A DNA stretch of 14,584 nucleotides, taken from NCBI GenBank assembly GCA_012513875.1, contig JAAZBI010000002.1, positions 1 through 14,584 on the forward strand, in the 5' to 3' direction. The notes beneath the pieces were generated by a model, which saw nothing but the letters and a program-made list of their open reading frames with translations, was not told the DNA's origin and did no database searches. The DNA comes from Mollicutes bacterium (GTDB taxonomy: Bacteria > Bacillota_I > Bacilli_A > RF39 > UBA660). Below, piece after piece: positions 1 to 5,925 of this stretch. The position numbers were made by a program, and so were the translations under genes. Position 1 is the first letter of the stretch, and every line of letters starts with the position of its first letter.

Positions 1-460
1 CTTCTCCACAAATGATGCCTGGGTTGGGATCATTTTGAAAAACAACGATTGGATCTCCAGAAGTTACTTCTTCTCCCAAACAAACTCCTTCTTCTTCAAT
101 ATTATATATATTCATTTCTTTATATGTTCCACATGCTTTTAATCCATTCCATTTTCCTTGACCTATTATATAAATATATGGTTCATTTTCTTCAATACTT
201 ATAGTTAAACTTTCATAATTATCATCATCTAATTGATAAGTTGAAAGATTGCTTTGATTTACCGTTGTTAAATCAAAGTCTGGATTAGCATCCTTTTGAA
301 TTCTTAATGAATTTAAAATCATTCTAGCATCACTACTAAATGCACTTCTCGTTGTTCCATTAATAACATTTGTTACAATTGGTACACTGATTACTAACAC
401 TATTATTATTACTATCAAAGATGCTAAAATTTCTATCAACGTAAATCCTTTTTTATTCAT
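1..460 (-). CDS. Type IV pilin-like / pseudopilin protein, partial (3' end outside window)
   Basis: The reading frame starts with ATG at 460 and is still open at base 1, giving about 153 residues with the C-terminus missing. The N-terminus MNKKGFTLIE is a class III (prepilin) signal: peptidase cleavage is expected after Gly5, leaving Phe as residue 1 and Glu at position +5. A hydrophobic helix of about 20 residues (LASLIVIIIVLVISVPIV) follows. The globular part is acidic, with two cysteines in the visible portion (KACGTYK and EGVCLGEE), and resembles minor pilins or type II secretion/competence pseudopilins (N_methyl family). A ribosome binding site AGGTGTG lies just upstream, and a promoter-like sequence and the oapA terminator lie behind it, so it is probably its own unit. 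The exact system (competence, pili or secretion) cannot be told without the genes beyond base 1. Confidence 0.88.
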   Translation of the reverse strand, partial: MNKKGFTLIEILASLIVIIIVLVISVPIVTNVINGTTRSAFSSDARMILNSLRIQKDANPDFDLTTVNQSNLSTYQLDDDNYESLTISIEENEPYIYIIGQGKWNGLKACGTYKEMNIYNIEEEGVCLGEEVTSGDPIVVFQNDPNPGIICGE

Positions 461-486
461 TTCACACCTACTTTATTATTATATTT

Positions 487-495
487 ATTATATCA
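487..495 (-). promoter_or_regulatory. Putative extended -10 promoter for the pilin-like gene
   Basis: On the minus strand the sequence TGATATAAT is a perfect TGN plus TATAAT extended -10 element, 26 bases upstream of the pilin-like ATG and just downstream of the oapA terminator. There is no good -35 box at the usual distance; a T-rich stretch from the terminator occupies that place, which is tolerated for extended -10 promoters. AT-rich DNA makes chance matches common. Confidence 0.5.
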
Positions 496-503
496 AGTTT
501 TTG

Positions 504-534
504 AACGAAAAAAAAGATAGTTAAACTATCTTTT
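504..534 (-). terminator. Intrinsic terminator of the OLE RNA-oapA unit
   Basis: Read on the minus strand, AAAAGATAG and CTATCTTTT form a 9-bp stem around a five-base TTTAA loop, followed by a run of eight T. The left arm contains the TAG stop codon of the oapA-like gene, so coding sequence and terminator overlap. It separates the oapA transcript from the pilin-like gene. Confidence 0.85.
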
Positions 535-1104
535 AAATATACTTAATATTTTAGCAAACTCATAAACAATTAATTCACTCTTATTAACAGCAAAGCTTTT
601 CCCTAAAGCTTTACCACCGATAGTAAGTGCTGCAATTGAAGAAGTAACTATTAATGTAGTGAGAACTAAATCACTTTTAAATTTAACAGCTATCACTGAT
701 GAAACAACGATACCTGCTGAGCCACTCATAATATTACAAATATCTCCAATAACATCATTGAGAAAAGCTGATACTTTTTCGGAATTTTTTAATAATCTAA
801 TAGCACTCTTAGCAGATCTTACTTTTTTTGCAGCCATAGAGTGAAAAGGTTTTTCATCAGCACTCGTTACAGCTATTCCGATCATATCAAAAAAGACACC
901 AATAAAAATAAAAAAGATAATGATGAATAATCCAATCCAAAGATTAATATCTTCTAATAATTTATTAGAAGTTCCAGATAAAATTAAAGTTAAAATAAAT
1001 GCTAAAACAGTTACAAAAAAAATCCATTTAATATCGATTACTTTTCTAATTGCTTTATCTTTTTTAATAATTCGATCTTTTAATACTTTATCTTTAATGT
1101 TCAT
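526..1104 (-). CDS. oapA: OLE-associated membrane protein OapA-like (CNNM/DUF21-like)
   Basis: This is a 192-residue integral membrane protein with a basic, charged N-terminus (about 1-26), hydrophobic segments near 27-44, 54-76, 125-141 and 147-165, and a cytoplasmic-looking central stretch rich in Lys and Ser. The part around 70-130 (FFDMIGIAVTSADEKPFHS to LLKNSEKVSAFLND) resembles the transmembrane domain of CorB/CNNM-type magnesium proteins, but CBS domains are absent. Residues D117 and D121 form a D-x-x-x-D motif, which I recall as a conserved feature of OapA, the roughly 20-kDa partner of OLE RNA. The gene lies directly behind the structured RNA at 1122-1638 with no terminator between, the expected order for OLE-oapA. 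ATG at 1104 is preceded by AGAGGTG. Known OapA supports Mg2+ and stress adaptation in alkaliphilic Bacillus; the function here is inferred. Alternative: a generic CorB-like protein. Confidence 0.8.
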   Translation of the reverse strand: MNIKDKVLKDRIIKKDKAIRKVIDIKWIFFVTVLAFILTLILSGTSNKLLEDINLWIGLFIIIFFIFIGVFFDMIGIAVTSADEKPFHSMAAKKVRSAKSAIRLLKNSEKVSAFLNDVIGDICNIMSGSAGIVVSSVIAVKFKSDLVLTTLIVTSSIAALTIGGKALGKSFAVNKSELIVYEFAKILSIFKR

Positions 1105-1121
1105 AATTCACCTCTATAATA

Positions 1122-1638
1122 TGTGTGTGGTAATAAAATTAGTAAACTTTACGTCTTAGGTCAAGTCGGATTTCCCCATCTCCCTACCTTTCGTTACCAA
1201 AAGGCGGTTCCCCTTTAAAGAAAAAGTTGCAAAATGAACTGCACAACTTGATTACCACTTAGTACGTACTACAATCCTAACTTTAAAACATTCTAGGAGT
1301 TTTCCTCAAAGAAATTTTTAATGATAGCTCTTTTTTGCAAACATAGTTTCATTTTCAATTCCCTATCTTCACTCAAGGCAAGCTACACTATTCGCAGCTT
1401 TTAGCCACCTAATAGGTTTAATCTCTAGTCGTAGTCTTTAAACCACAAGATAGAGTCTCAGCGGAAATTGGGTTGACATTACATGCCATTGTAATTTCCC
1501 AAAGATCCTTCCATCCAGCACTCACCCCGAACTGGGCGTAAGAAGCAAGCACCAGAAGCTTCACAGATATGCTCTTTAATAAGTTTTTAGGCTTATCTTC
1601 ACATTAAAAATAACTACTAGAATAATGCACCACACACA
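1122..1638 (-). ncRNA. ole: OLE RNA (ornate large extremophilic RNA), probable
   Basis: This gene-free stretch has much higher G+C than its surroundings and many complementary segments on the minus strand. A 10-bp terminal stem (TGTGTGTGGT at 1638-1629 with ACCACACACA at 1131-1122), extended by TAGTAG/TTACTA (1619-1614 with 1145-1140), joins the two ends. Internal helices: 1534-1542 with 1521-1528 (one bulge); 1493-1499 with 1463-1469, or alternatively 1490-1495 with 1479-1484; a long-range 9-pair helix 1447-1455 with 1361-1369 enclosing 1438-1444/1415-1421 and 1394-1400/1380-1386; 1244-1249 with 1224-1229; and hairpin 1187-1204. A 12-base palindrome lies at 1260-1271. The promoter is immediately upstream and an OapA-like gene immediately downstream, the known arrangement of OLE RNA, which anchors to the membrane with OapA. 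Typical OLE RNAs are about 600 nt, so this is a shorter form. Family assignment comes from context and size, not from an alignment; ends are approximate. Confidence 0.78.
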
Positions 1639-1642
1639 CTAA

Positions 1643-1651
1643 ATTATATCA
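1643..1651 (-). promoter_or_regulatory. Putative extended -10 promoter of the OLE-type RNA
   Basis: The minus strand reads TGATATAAT, a perfect extended -10 element. A start about 5-10 bases downstream would fall at roughly 1636-1640, exactly where the terminal stem of the RNA begins. The -35 region (TATATT at 17-bp spacing) is poor and lies at the 3' end of the preceding glycosyltransferase gene. No terminator separates that gene from the RNA, so read-through is also possible. Confidence 0.65.
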
Positions 1652-1672
1652 TAAATAAATAAAAGAATATAT

Positions 1673-2146
1673 TTAATCAATATATTCTTTTATAATTTTA
1701 ATTATTTTACCGGTATTACTTTTAAAGACTTTTGGTTTAAAAGTTTTAATTATTTTCAGGCCTTTTTCTAATTCTTGAACACTATTTAAACCAACAATAT
1801 ATCCTAAATCATTAAATTCTTTTATAATCTCTAGTTGATGATCATTATCATGTTCATGATATTCTTTTAATCTTGGAATAGCGATTATCTTCTTTTTCAA
1901 TTGAATTCCATCCATAATTGAACCTACACCACCATGAGTAATAAGATAATTACATTCTAAAACATATTTTTTTAAATCTGAAGGATTAATAAAATCAAAT
2001 ATTTTCATTCTTTTATCAATATACTTTGTATAACCAGCTTGAACGATAACTTGATCCTTTATCTTTCCATTATCTAACAAACGACTAATTTCTTCTAATA
2101 AACGATGAAAACTTTTATCTTGAGTTCCTAATAAAATTAAAATCAT
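1673..2146 (-). CDS. Alg13/PssE-type glycosyltransferase catalytic subunit (GT28 C-terminal domain)
   Basis: This 157-residue protein matches the C-terminal, nucleotide-sugar-binding half of MurG-like GT-B enzymes, as in Alg13, PssE and the pneumococcal Cps14G type. The N-terminus MILILLGTQD is the family's usual start (a short strand then GTQ). THGGVGS at 70-76 and the PRLKEYHEHDNDHQ segment (91-104) are the conserved donor-binding signatures. It works as a soluble subunit recruited to the membrane by its Alg14-like partner and adds a sugar to a polyprenyl-linked acceptor. I place the start at ATG 2146, where TAATG overlaps the stop of the upstream partner and GGGGGGTGG lies upstream; a GTG at 2158 in the same frame would add four residues (fMet-D-F-L). 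Donor and acceptor sugars cannot be read from sequence; nearby galE makes UDP-galactose a candidate. Confidence 0.88.
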   Translation of the reverse strand: MILILLGTQDKSFHRLLEEISRLLDNGKIKDQVIVQAGYTKYIDKRMKIFDFINPSDLKKYVLECNYLITHGGVGSIMDGIQLKKKIIAIPRLKEYHEHDNDHQLEIIKEFNDLGYIVGLNSVQELEKGLKIIKTFKPKVFKSNTGKIIKIIKEYID

Positions 2147-2616
2147 TAAAAAATCCACCCCCCATATACTGCTTTAGGATAAAGTTTTAGCATGCTTTCC
2201 CATTGAACAATAAAAAGATCAGCAAAAAGATAAACAATTCTTCCAGTTATTGTTTTCTTCGTTATATTTGCTAAAGTTTCAATATAAATTATTTTACATC
2301 CAAACAATTTACCAAGGCAACACATTGGACCAGCTGTATGAGCTCCAGTGGTAATTATATACTTTGGTTTTATTTTAATTAATAAAACCAAACTAATAAA
2401 ACAATTAAGTAATAATTTGAAAGGATAAATAATAACATTAGCTTTACTACCATAAATTAAATAATTAACTTTTTTTGGATATTTATTTTTTAACTCTAAA
2501 TTATTCTTTGTTTTTTCAGTAATGATATGATAATCATATTTATTAAATAATTTTTTCAATTGTAATAATTCAGCTAAATGTCCACCTGTACTGGAAATAA
2601 ATAATATTTTTTTCAT
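2146..2616 (-). CDS. Alg14/PssD-type glycosyltransferase membrane-anchor subunit
   Basis: This is a 156-residue protein of the Alg14 family, the acceptor-binding half of a split MurG-like enzyme. Visible are the N-terminal strand and loop KKILFISSTGGHL, a hydrophobic stretch at about 64-80 that would anchor it in the membrane, TTGAHTAGP at about 89-97, and the segment IYIETLANITKKT typical of the family. The C-terminus YPKAVYGGWIF is at the normal family end, so the gene is full length. ATG at 2616 is preceded by AGGTGA. The last base of its TAA stop is the first base of the Alg13-like ATG (TAATG), so the two are translationally coupled and should form a heterodimer. Homologous pairs (PssD/PssE, Cps14F/G) act early in capsule or exopolysaccharide repeat assembly. 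A G6 tract (2158-2163) lies five codons before the stop. Confidence 0.88.
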   Translation of the reverse strand: MKKILFISSTGGHLAELLQLKKLFNKYDYHIITEKTKNNLELKNKYPKKVNYLIYGSKANVIIYPFKLLLNCFISLVLLIKIKPKYIITTGAHTAGPMCCLGKLFGCKIIYIETLANITKKTITGRIVYLFADLFIVQWESMLKLYPKAVYGGWIF

Positions 2617-2632
2617 ATAATCACCTAGATAT

Positions 2633-2641
2633 ATTATAACA
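2633..2641 (-). promoter_or_regulatory. Putative extended -10 promoter for the Alg14/Alg13-like genes
   Basis: TGTTATAAT on the minus strand is a perfect TGN plus TATAAT element, with ATGATA 18 bp upstream as a 4-of-6 match to the -35 consensus. Predicted initiation near 2626 would leave only about 10 nt before the ATG, so the AGGTGA ribosome binding site would be at the very 5' end of the transcript. It may instead be an AT-rich chance match inside the galE unit. Confidence 0.4.
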
Positions 2642-2675
2642 TAGGTATTAATTAACTATCATAATAAATATTATT

Positions 2676-2999
2676 TTAAAAATATCTTAATGATTTTTGT
2701 TTTGCATTTTCAATAATATAAAATTGAGGACAAGCTTCTTTTATCTCATCCATTAAGCATTCCTTACCATGTTCATATTTTTTAGTTAAAGATTTAAGAG
2801 CTACACCGCCCATTACTCCGCCAGTTGTAGCAAAAACTAAAACTAATATAGATGACATTATATAAGAATCATCTGCATGAGTTTTACTAATTACTATAGC
2901 ACATGATAAAAATGTAACAACAATAGTAAGAATAAGCGTTCTATTTATATTACTCTCATATATCTTCTCATAATGTCTTAACAGCTTAACAGCTTTCAA
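2676..2999 (-). CDS. Small two-helix membrane protein, unknown function; start uncertain
   Basis: The open frame encodes up to 107 residues with two hydrophobic helices (about 19-38 and 49-68) and a charged, probably cytoplasmic C-terminal tail containing two cysteines (81 and 90). I do not recognise the family. The start is doubtful: the only candidate before the first helix is a TTG at 2999 with no ribosome binding site at a usable distance, two codons after an in-frame TAA at 3003-3005. The frame upstream of that TAA is open for another 41 codons, so this could be the 3' part of a longer gene interrupted by a stop. It lies between galE and the Alg14-like gene, in the same direction as both; a link to glycan assembly is only suggested by position. 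Confidence 0.5.
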   Translation of the reverse strand: MKAVKLLRHYEKIYESNINRTLILTIVVTFLSCAIVISKTHADDSYIMSSILVLVFATTGGVMGGVALKSLTKKYEHGKECLMDEIKEACPQFYIIENAKQKSLRYF

Positions 3000-3002
3000 A
3001 TA

Positions 3003-3128
3003 TTAATTTTTAATACTCTCATCATAACCAAGTTCTTCAAACAAATATATTAAATATAAAAAATACCTAATATTACATTTTTCATTTATAGTAAGAGGTC
3101 TACCAAGAAACTCTTTAACTTTTTTCAT
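3003..3128 (-). CDS. Short reading frame of 41 codons, unknown; possible 5' part of the next frame
   Basis: ATG at 3128 opens a 41-residue frame starting MKKVKEFLGRPLTINEK and ending in GYDESIKN at a TAA. It has one aromatic-rich hydrophobic stretch (about 21-30) but no recognised domain. It overlaps the end of the preceding 21-codon frame and is in the same frame as the membrane-protein gene at 2676-2999, separated from it only by TAA and one further codon. The ribosome binding site is weak. It may be a real small protein or part of a decayed gene. Confidence 0.35.
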   Translation of the reverse strand: MKKVKEFLGRPLTINEKCNIRYFLYLIYLFEELGYDESIKN

Positions 3129-3180
3129 AATCACTTATTTGTTTTTTGTCATTATATTTCTGTGAATCATTTAAACTCAT
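3115..3180 (-). CDS. Very short reading frame of 21 codons behind galE, unknown
   Basis: ATG at 3180 opens MSLNDSQKYNDKKQISDYEK-S before a TAA. It is hydrophilic and charged. The start is preceded by an exceptional G7 run (3190-3196) at ribosome-binding distance, 29 bases behind the galE stop, so initiation here is plausible. It ends at an A6 run (3120-3125); loss of one A would join it to the 41-codon frame at 3003-3128. This suggests it is the 5' end of a broken gene or, less likely, a leader peptide. Confidence 0.35.
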   Translation of the reverse strand: MSLNDSQKYNDKKQISDYEKS

Positions 3181-3209
3181 ATAATTTATCCCCCCCAAAC
3201 TGTATAGAT

Positions 3210-4196
3210 TTACTTGTTATTAATTAAGGTTTTTCTATATTCAATATCCGTTCTAATAATATCATCAATTCCATATTTTGGAATCCATCCTAATATACTC
3301 TTAGCGCGATCATTAGAAGCAATCAACTTAGCTGGATCTCCTTCTCTTCTAGAAACTATTTCATAATTTACATGAGCATATTTTTCAACTTCATCAATTA
3401 TTTGTTTAACTGAATAGCCATCATTAGAACCCAAATTAACTAAAATTGATTTATTATTATTCAATATATATTTAGCTCCTAAAACATGAGCTATAGCTAA
3501 ATCAGATACATGAATATAATCTCTTACACATGTCCCGTCAACAGTATCATAATCATCTCCAAATACTTTCATTTTATCTTTAATTCCAAGTGCAGTTTGA
3601 ACAGCAATAGGAATTAAATGAGTTAAATTATTTTTATTTAATCCTATTTCAAGAGATTCATCAGCTCCAGCTACATTAAAATATCTAAAAATACAATAAT
3701 TCATATTAAATGCGCTACACACCCATTTAATCATGCGCTCACTAGCTAATTTACTATCTCCATAAGGATTTATTGGCAAAGTATAATCATCTTCCTCACA
3801 AATATATTTAGTAGGATTTCCGTAGACTGCAGCTGTCGATGAAAACACTACATTTCTAATATTAAATTCTGTCATAACCTCTAGCATTAATCTAACACCC
3901 TCAACATTATTATGGTAATATTCTAAAGGCATTTTCATACTTTCTGGAACAATTAATTTAGCCGCAAAATGCATTACCACATCAAATGGTTTAATTGCAC
4001 ATTCAATTCTAAATACTTCAACTAAATCTTCTTTCTTTGTTATATCTCCTAAATAAAATTTAGCGTCCCTATGAACAAAATTACGATCTCCTGTTGATAA
4101 ATTATCCATAACAACAACTTCATTATTATCTCTAATAAGTTCATAAACAGCATGACTACCAATATAGCCTGCTCCTCCTATAACTAATATTTTCAC
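3210..4196 (-). CDS. galE: UDP-glucose 4-epimerase
   Basis: This 328-residue extended short-chain dehydrogenase interconverts UDP-glucose and UDP-galactose (possibly also the N-acetyl forms) with tightly bound NAD. The Rossmann motif GGAGYIGSH is at 7-15. DNLSTG at 31-36 is the region that follows the second strand and supports NAD rather than NADP. HFAAK is at 76-80, SSTAAVYG at 119-126, and the catalytic pair Y145-x3-K149 sits in YGDSK. FRYFNVAGA and CVRDYIHVSDLA are typical GalE signatures. Length is normal for the family. The start is GTG at 4196, preceded by AGAGGAGG; an ATG seven bases earlier is out of frame. It follows the terminator at 4232-4266 and a possible promoter, so it heads the second unit, which ends in the Alg14/Alg13-like pair and could supply it with UDP-galactose. 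Confidence 0.96.
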   Translation of the reverse strand: MKILVIGGAGYIGSHAVYELIRDNNEVVVMDNLSTGDRNFVHRDAKFYLGDITKKEDLVEVFRIECAIKPFDVVMHFAAKLIVPESMKMPLEYYHNNVEGVRLMLEVMTEFNIRNVVFSSTAAVYGNPTKYICEEDDYTLPINPYGDSKLASERMIKWVCSAFNMNYCIFRYFNVAGADESLEIGLNKNNLTHLIPIAVQTALGIKDKMKVFGDDYDTVDGTCVRDYIHVSDLAIAHVLGAKYILNNNKSILVNLGSNDGYSVKQIIDEVEKYAHVNYEIVSRREGDPAKLIASNDRAKSILGWIPKYGIDDIIRTDIEYRKTLINNK

Positions 4197-4220
4197 GTTT
4201 CATCCTCCTCTTACTATATA

Positions 4221-4229
4221 AGTATATCA
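4221..4229 (-). promoter_or_regulatory. Putative extended -10 promoter for galE
   Basis: TGATATACT on the minus strand is an extended -10 element with one mismatch, 25 bases upstream of the galE GTG. The -35 position falls in the T-rich arm of the preceding terminator and has no good match. A transcript starting here would carry a leader of about 20 nt with the AGAGGAGG site. Confidence 0.4.
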
Positions 4230-4231
4230 TC

Positions 4232-4266
4232 AAAAGAAAAAAGATTAAACCAAGTCTAATCTTTTT
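4232..4266 (-). terminator. Intrinsic terminator at the end of the main polysaccharide operon
   Basis: On the minus strand AAAAAGATTAGAC and GTTTAATCTTTTT pair over 13 positions (one G-U) around a TTG loop, followed by TCTTTT. It stands about 85 bases downstream of the stop of the GT2 gene at 4350 and before galE. The A-rich left arm means it could also work in the other direction, but no plus-strand gene needs it. Confidence 0.8.
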
Positions 4267-4349
4267 AAGATAGTCATAATAATTTCTTTTTTCTTTTTTT
4301 AATTTAACAATACTATTTATTAAAAACAAACTATATTCAAACTTCAAAA

Positions 4350-5369
4350 TTATTTAAATTTATGCTTAAACGCTGATATTTTTTCTTTGATTTTATTCTT
4401 AAACTGTTTACTATCTGTTAACATCAAATAAATTGCTTTTTTAAATTTAGAAAATTCCTGATATGATGATAAGTAATTGAAATCATTTATGTGTTTTTCA
4501 TATAAATCGTTATGTGCTTTTTTAAAATCTACCAAAGCTTGAAAATTATTTTTAGCTAAATAGCACCTTATTGTATTATGTGCTAGGTATGATTTCTGAC
4601 TATCAAATGTTTCTGGAGAAAGATTAAAATGCTGTTCCACATTTTCAAAAAAGCTTATATACTTACTACCATATTTTAAGTTAAATTCATCTTGCCCATT
4701 AATTTGTGAAGTTAACCACCACATTCCACCAGCATGTCTCCTATAGCAAGACATTACTTCATTAATAAAACCTATTTTCCCTTTTTCAGCATGAAGTAAA
4801 TGAATATAATAATCTCCTGGAACTATATTTTGTGGAAATATATCTTTTAAGTTCTCCTTTTTGTTAAATCTCCAGCGATACACAACTGTATTAGTAGGAA
4901 TAAAAGATTCTTTTAGAAGATCATCTAATGTACTAGTCTCTTTAAAATCTTTGGGATATATTTCCTCAGGCTTACTTTTGTCCTCAAAAAAGATATTAGT
5001 TTTATGAAAACAAACTGAATAGTCTTTATGATGATCTAAAAAGTCAACCTGTTTTTGTAATTTTTCACTATCTGTCCAGTAATCATCACCATCACACAAG
5101 GCCACATACTCCGTTTCCGCTAAAGAAAGAGTATTAATAAAATTATCCATTGGTCCAACATTTTTTTTGTTGAATATTGGTTTTATAATATCAGGATGCT
5201 TTTTTGCATATTCCTTCAAAATTTTCACCGTTGAATCCGTTGAACAGTCATCACTAATGTAAGCAATAAAAGGAAAATTGGTCTTTTGCATAACAAAACC
5301 ATCTAATGCACTCTTAATATATTTTTCCTGATTATATGTGGTTGTAATAATTGTCAATTTAGTTTTCAT
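4350..5369 (-). CDS. GT2-family glycosyltransferase, last gene of the main operon
   Basis: This is a 339-residue inverting GT-A enzyme. The N-terminal domain (about 4-110) has the opening TIITTTYNQEKYI, DDCSTDST at 40-47 (nucleotide binding) and CDGDDYW at 92-98, carrying the metal-binding Asp-x-Asp equivalent. The C-terminal part contains an RRHAGGMW stretch that probably shapes acceptor binding; no membrane helix is evident, so it should act at the cytoplasmic face of the membrane. I chose ATG at 5369, where MKTKLTII aligns with the family and AAGGTAG lies upstream; an upstream frame to 5450 would only add a lysine-rich stretch inside the preceding gene. It overlaps the acyltransferase gene by 11 bases, so the two are probably coupled. 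The sugar transferred is unknown. Confidence 0.9.
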   Translation of the reverse strand: MKTKLTIITTTYNQEKYIKSALDGFVMQKTNFPFIAYISDDCSTDSTVKILKEYAKKHPDIIKPIFNKKNVGPMDNFINTLSLAETEYVALCDGDDYWTDSEKLQKQVDFLDHHKDYSVCFHKTNIFFEDKSKPEEIYPKDFKETSTLDDLLKESFIPTNTVVYRWRFNKKENLKDIFPQNIVPGDYYIHLLHAEKGKIGFINEVMSCYRRHAGGMWWLTSQINGQDEFNLKYGSKYISFFENVEQHFNLSPETFDSQKSYLAHNTIRCYLAKNNFQALVDFKKAHNDLYEKHINDFNYLSSYQEFSKFKKAIYLMLTDSKQFKNKIKEKISAFKHKFK

Positions 5370-5925
5370 TTTTACTACCTTCAATTTTTTTTGATAAAAT
5401 AAGCATGTTTTTACTTCTTTCTTTAATTTTTTTTGCAGGAATACCAGCATATATAGTCCAAGAGTTAAGACTTTTATTTACAAACGTAAACGTCCCTGTC
5501 GCTGTTCCCTCTTCAATCGTTACACTAGGCATAACGATTGAATTTGCCCCTAATTGAACAAAGTTTTCAAATTTAATTGGACCTCCCTGAACATTAGTAT
5601 ACTCTTTGGGAACAAGCGGACTTATCATATATTCACCTGAAAAGTCATCAGACGCACTGTATAAAGTGCATCGAGCTGAGCAACCACAGTAATCACCTAT
5701 TCTTATCCCATCTTTCCCATATAAGGCACAATATGCTGAAATATGTACATAGTTTCCTATCTGTATATCACCTGACAAAATACAAAAATCATCAATACGA
5801 ACATTATTGCCTAAAGACATTTTTGAAGCTCCATATATACTAACTTTTTTACTAATCAATACATCAGTACCAAAAGACTTTAGTCCCAACTGTTTTAATT
5901 CCTCAATAGTATAAAAACTGTTCAT
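5359..5925 (-). CDS. vioB: VioB-type hexapeptide acyltransferase (dTDP-4-amino-4,6-dideoxysugar N-acyltransferase)
   Basis: This 188-residue left-handed beta-helix acyltransferase has an N-terminal region FYTIEELKQLGLKSFG followed by DVLISKKVSIYG, NNVRIDDFCILSGDIQIG and YVHISAYCALYG, features I associate with the VioB group that acetylates the 4-amino group of dTDP-viosamine. The SDDFSGEYM loop (92-100), the second helix repeat block (116-155) and the ending IYAGIPAKKIKERSK fit a trimeric acetyl-CoA-dependent enzyme. It differs from the group as I remember it at 119-128, where FENFVQLGAN stands in place of the usual KHVIIG-like repeat. The VioA-like aminotransferase and RfbA/RfbB lie upstream in the same cluster, which supports this substrate. 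ATG at 5925 is preceded by AAAGGAGTGA. Alternative: an O-acetyltransferase acting on the finished glycan. Confidence 0.78.
   Translation of the reverse strand: MNSFYTIEELKQLGLKSFGTDVLISKKVSIYGASKMSLGNNVRIDDFCILSGDIQIGNYVHISAYCALYGKDGIRIGDYCGCSARCTLYSASDDFSGEYMISPLVPKEYTNVQGGPIKFENFVQLGANSIVMPSVTIEEGTATGTFTFVNKSLNSWTIYAGIPAKKIKERSKNMLILSKKIEGSKNEN

Noticed and set aside
659..844. Plus-strand reading frame of 61 codons
   Set aside because: It lies opposite the OapA-like gene, has no ribosome binding site and no recognisable domain; it is a shadow frame.
920..1159. Plus-strand reading frame of 79 codons
   Set aside because: It is antisense to the oapA-like gene and the 3' end of the structured RNA, without a start signal or known domain.
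1122..1638. RNase P RNA, tmRNA or a group I/II intron as explanation of the gene-free stretch
   Set aside because: A GAGGAAAACUCC segment recalls the RNase P motif, but the flanking RNase P signatures are missing. There is no tRNA-like end for tmRNA, no group II domain V and no interrupted gene. The OapA-like neighbour favours OLE RNA.
1629..1639. CA dinucleotide repeat as a microsatellite
   Set aside because: It is short and perfectly complementary to a TG stretch at 1122-1131, so it is better explained as one arm of the terminal stem of the RNA.
4156..4347. Minus-strand reading frame of 63 codons
   Set aside because: It runs through the intrinsic terminator and the start of galE in another frame and encodes low-complexity basic sequence.
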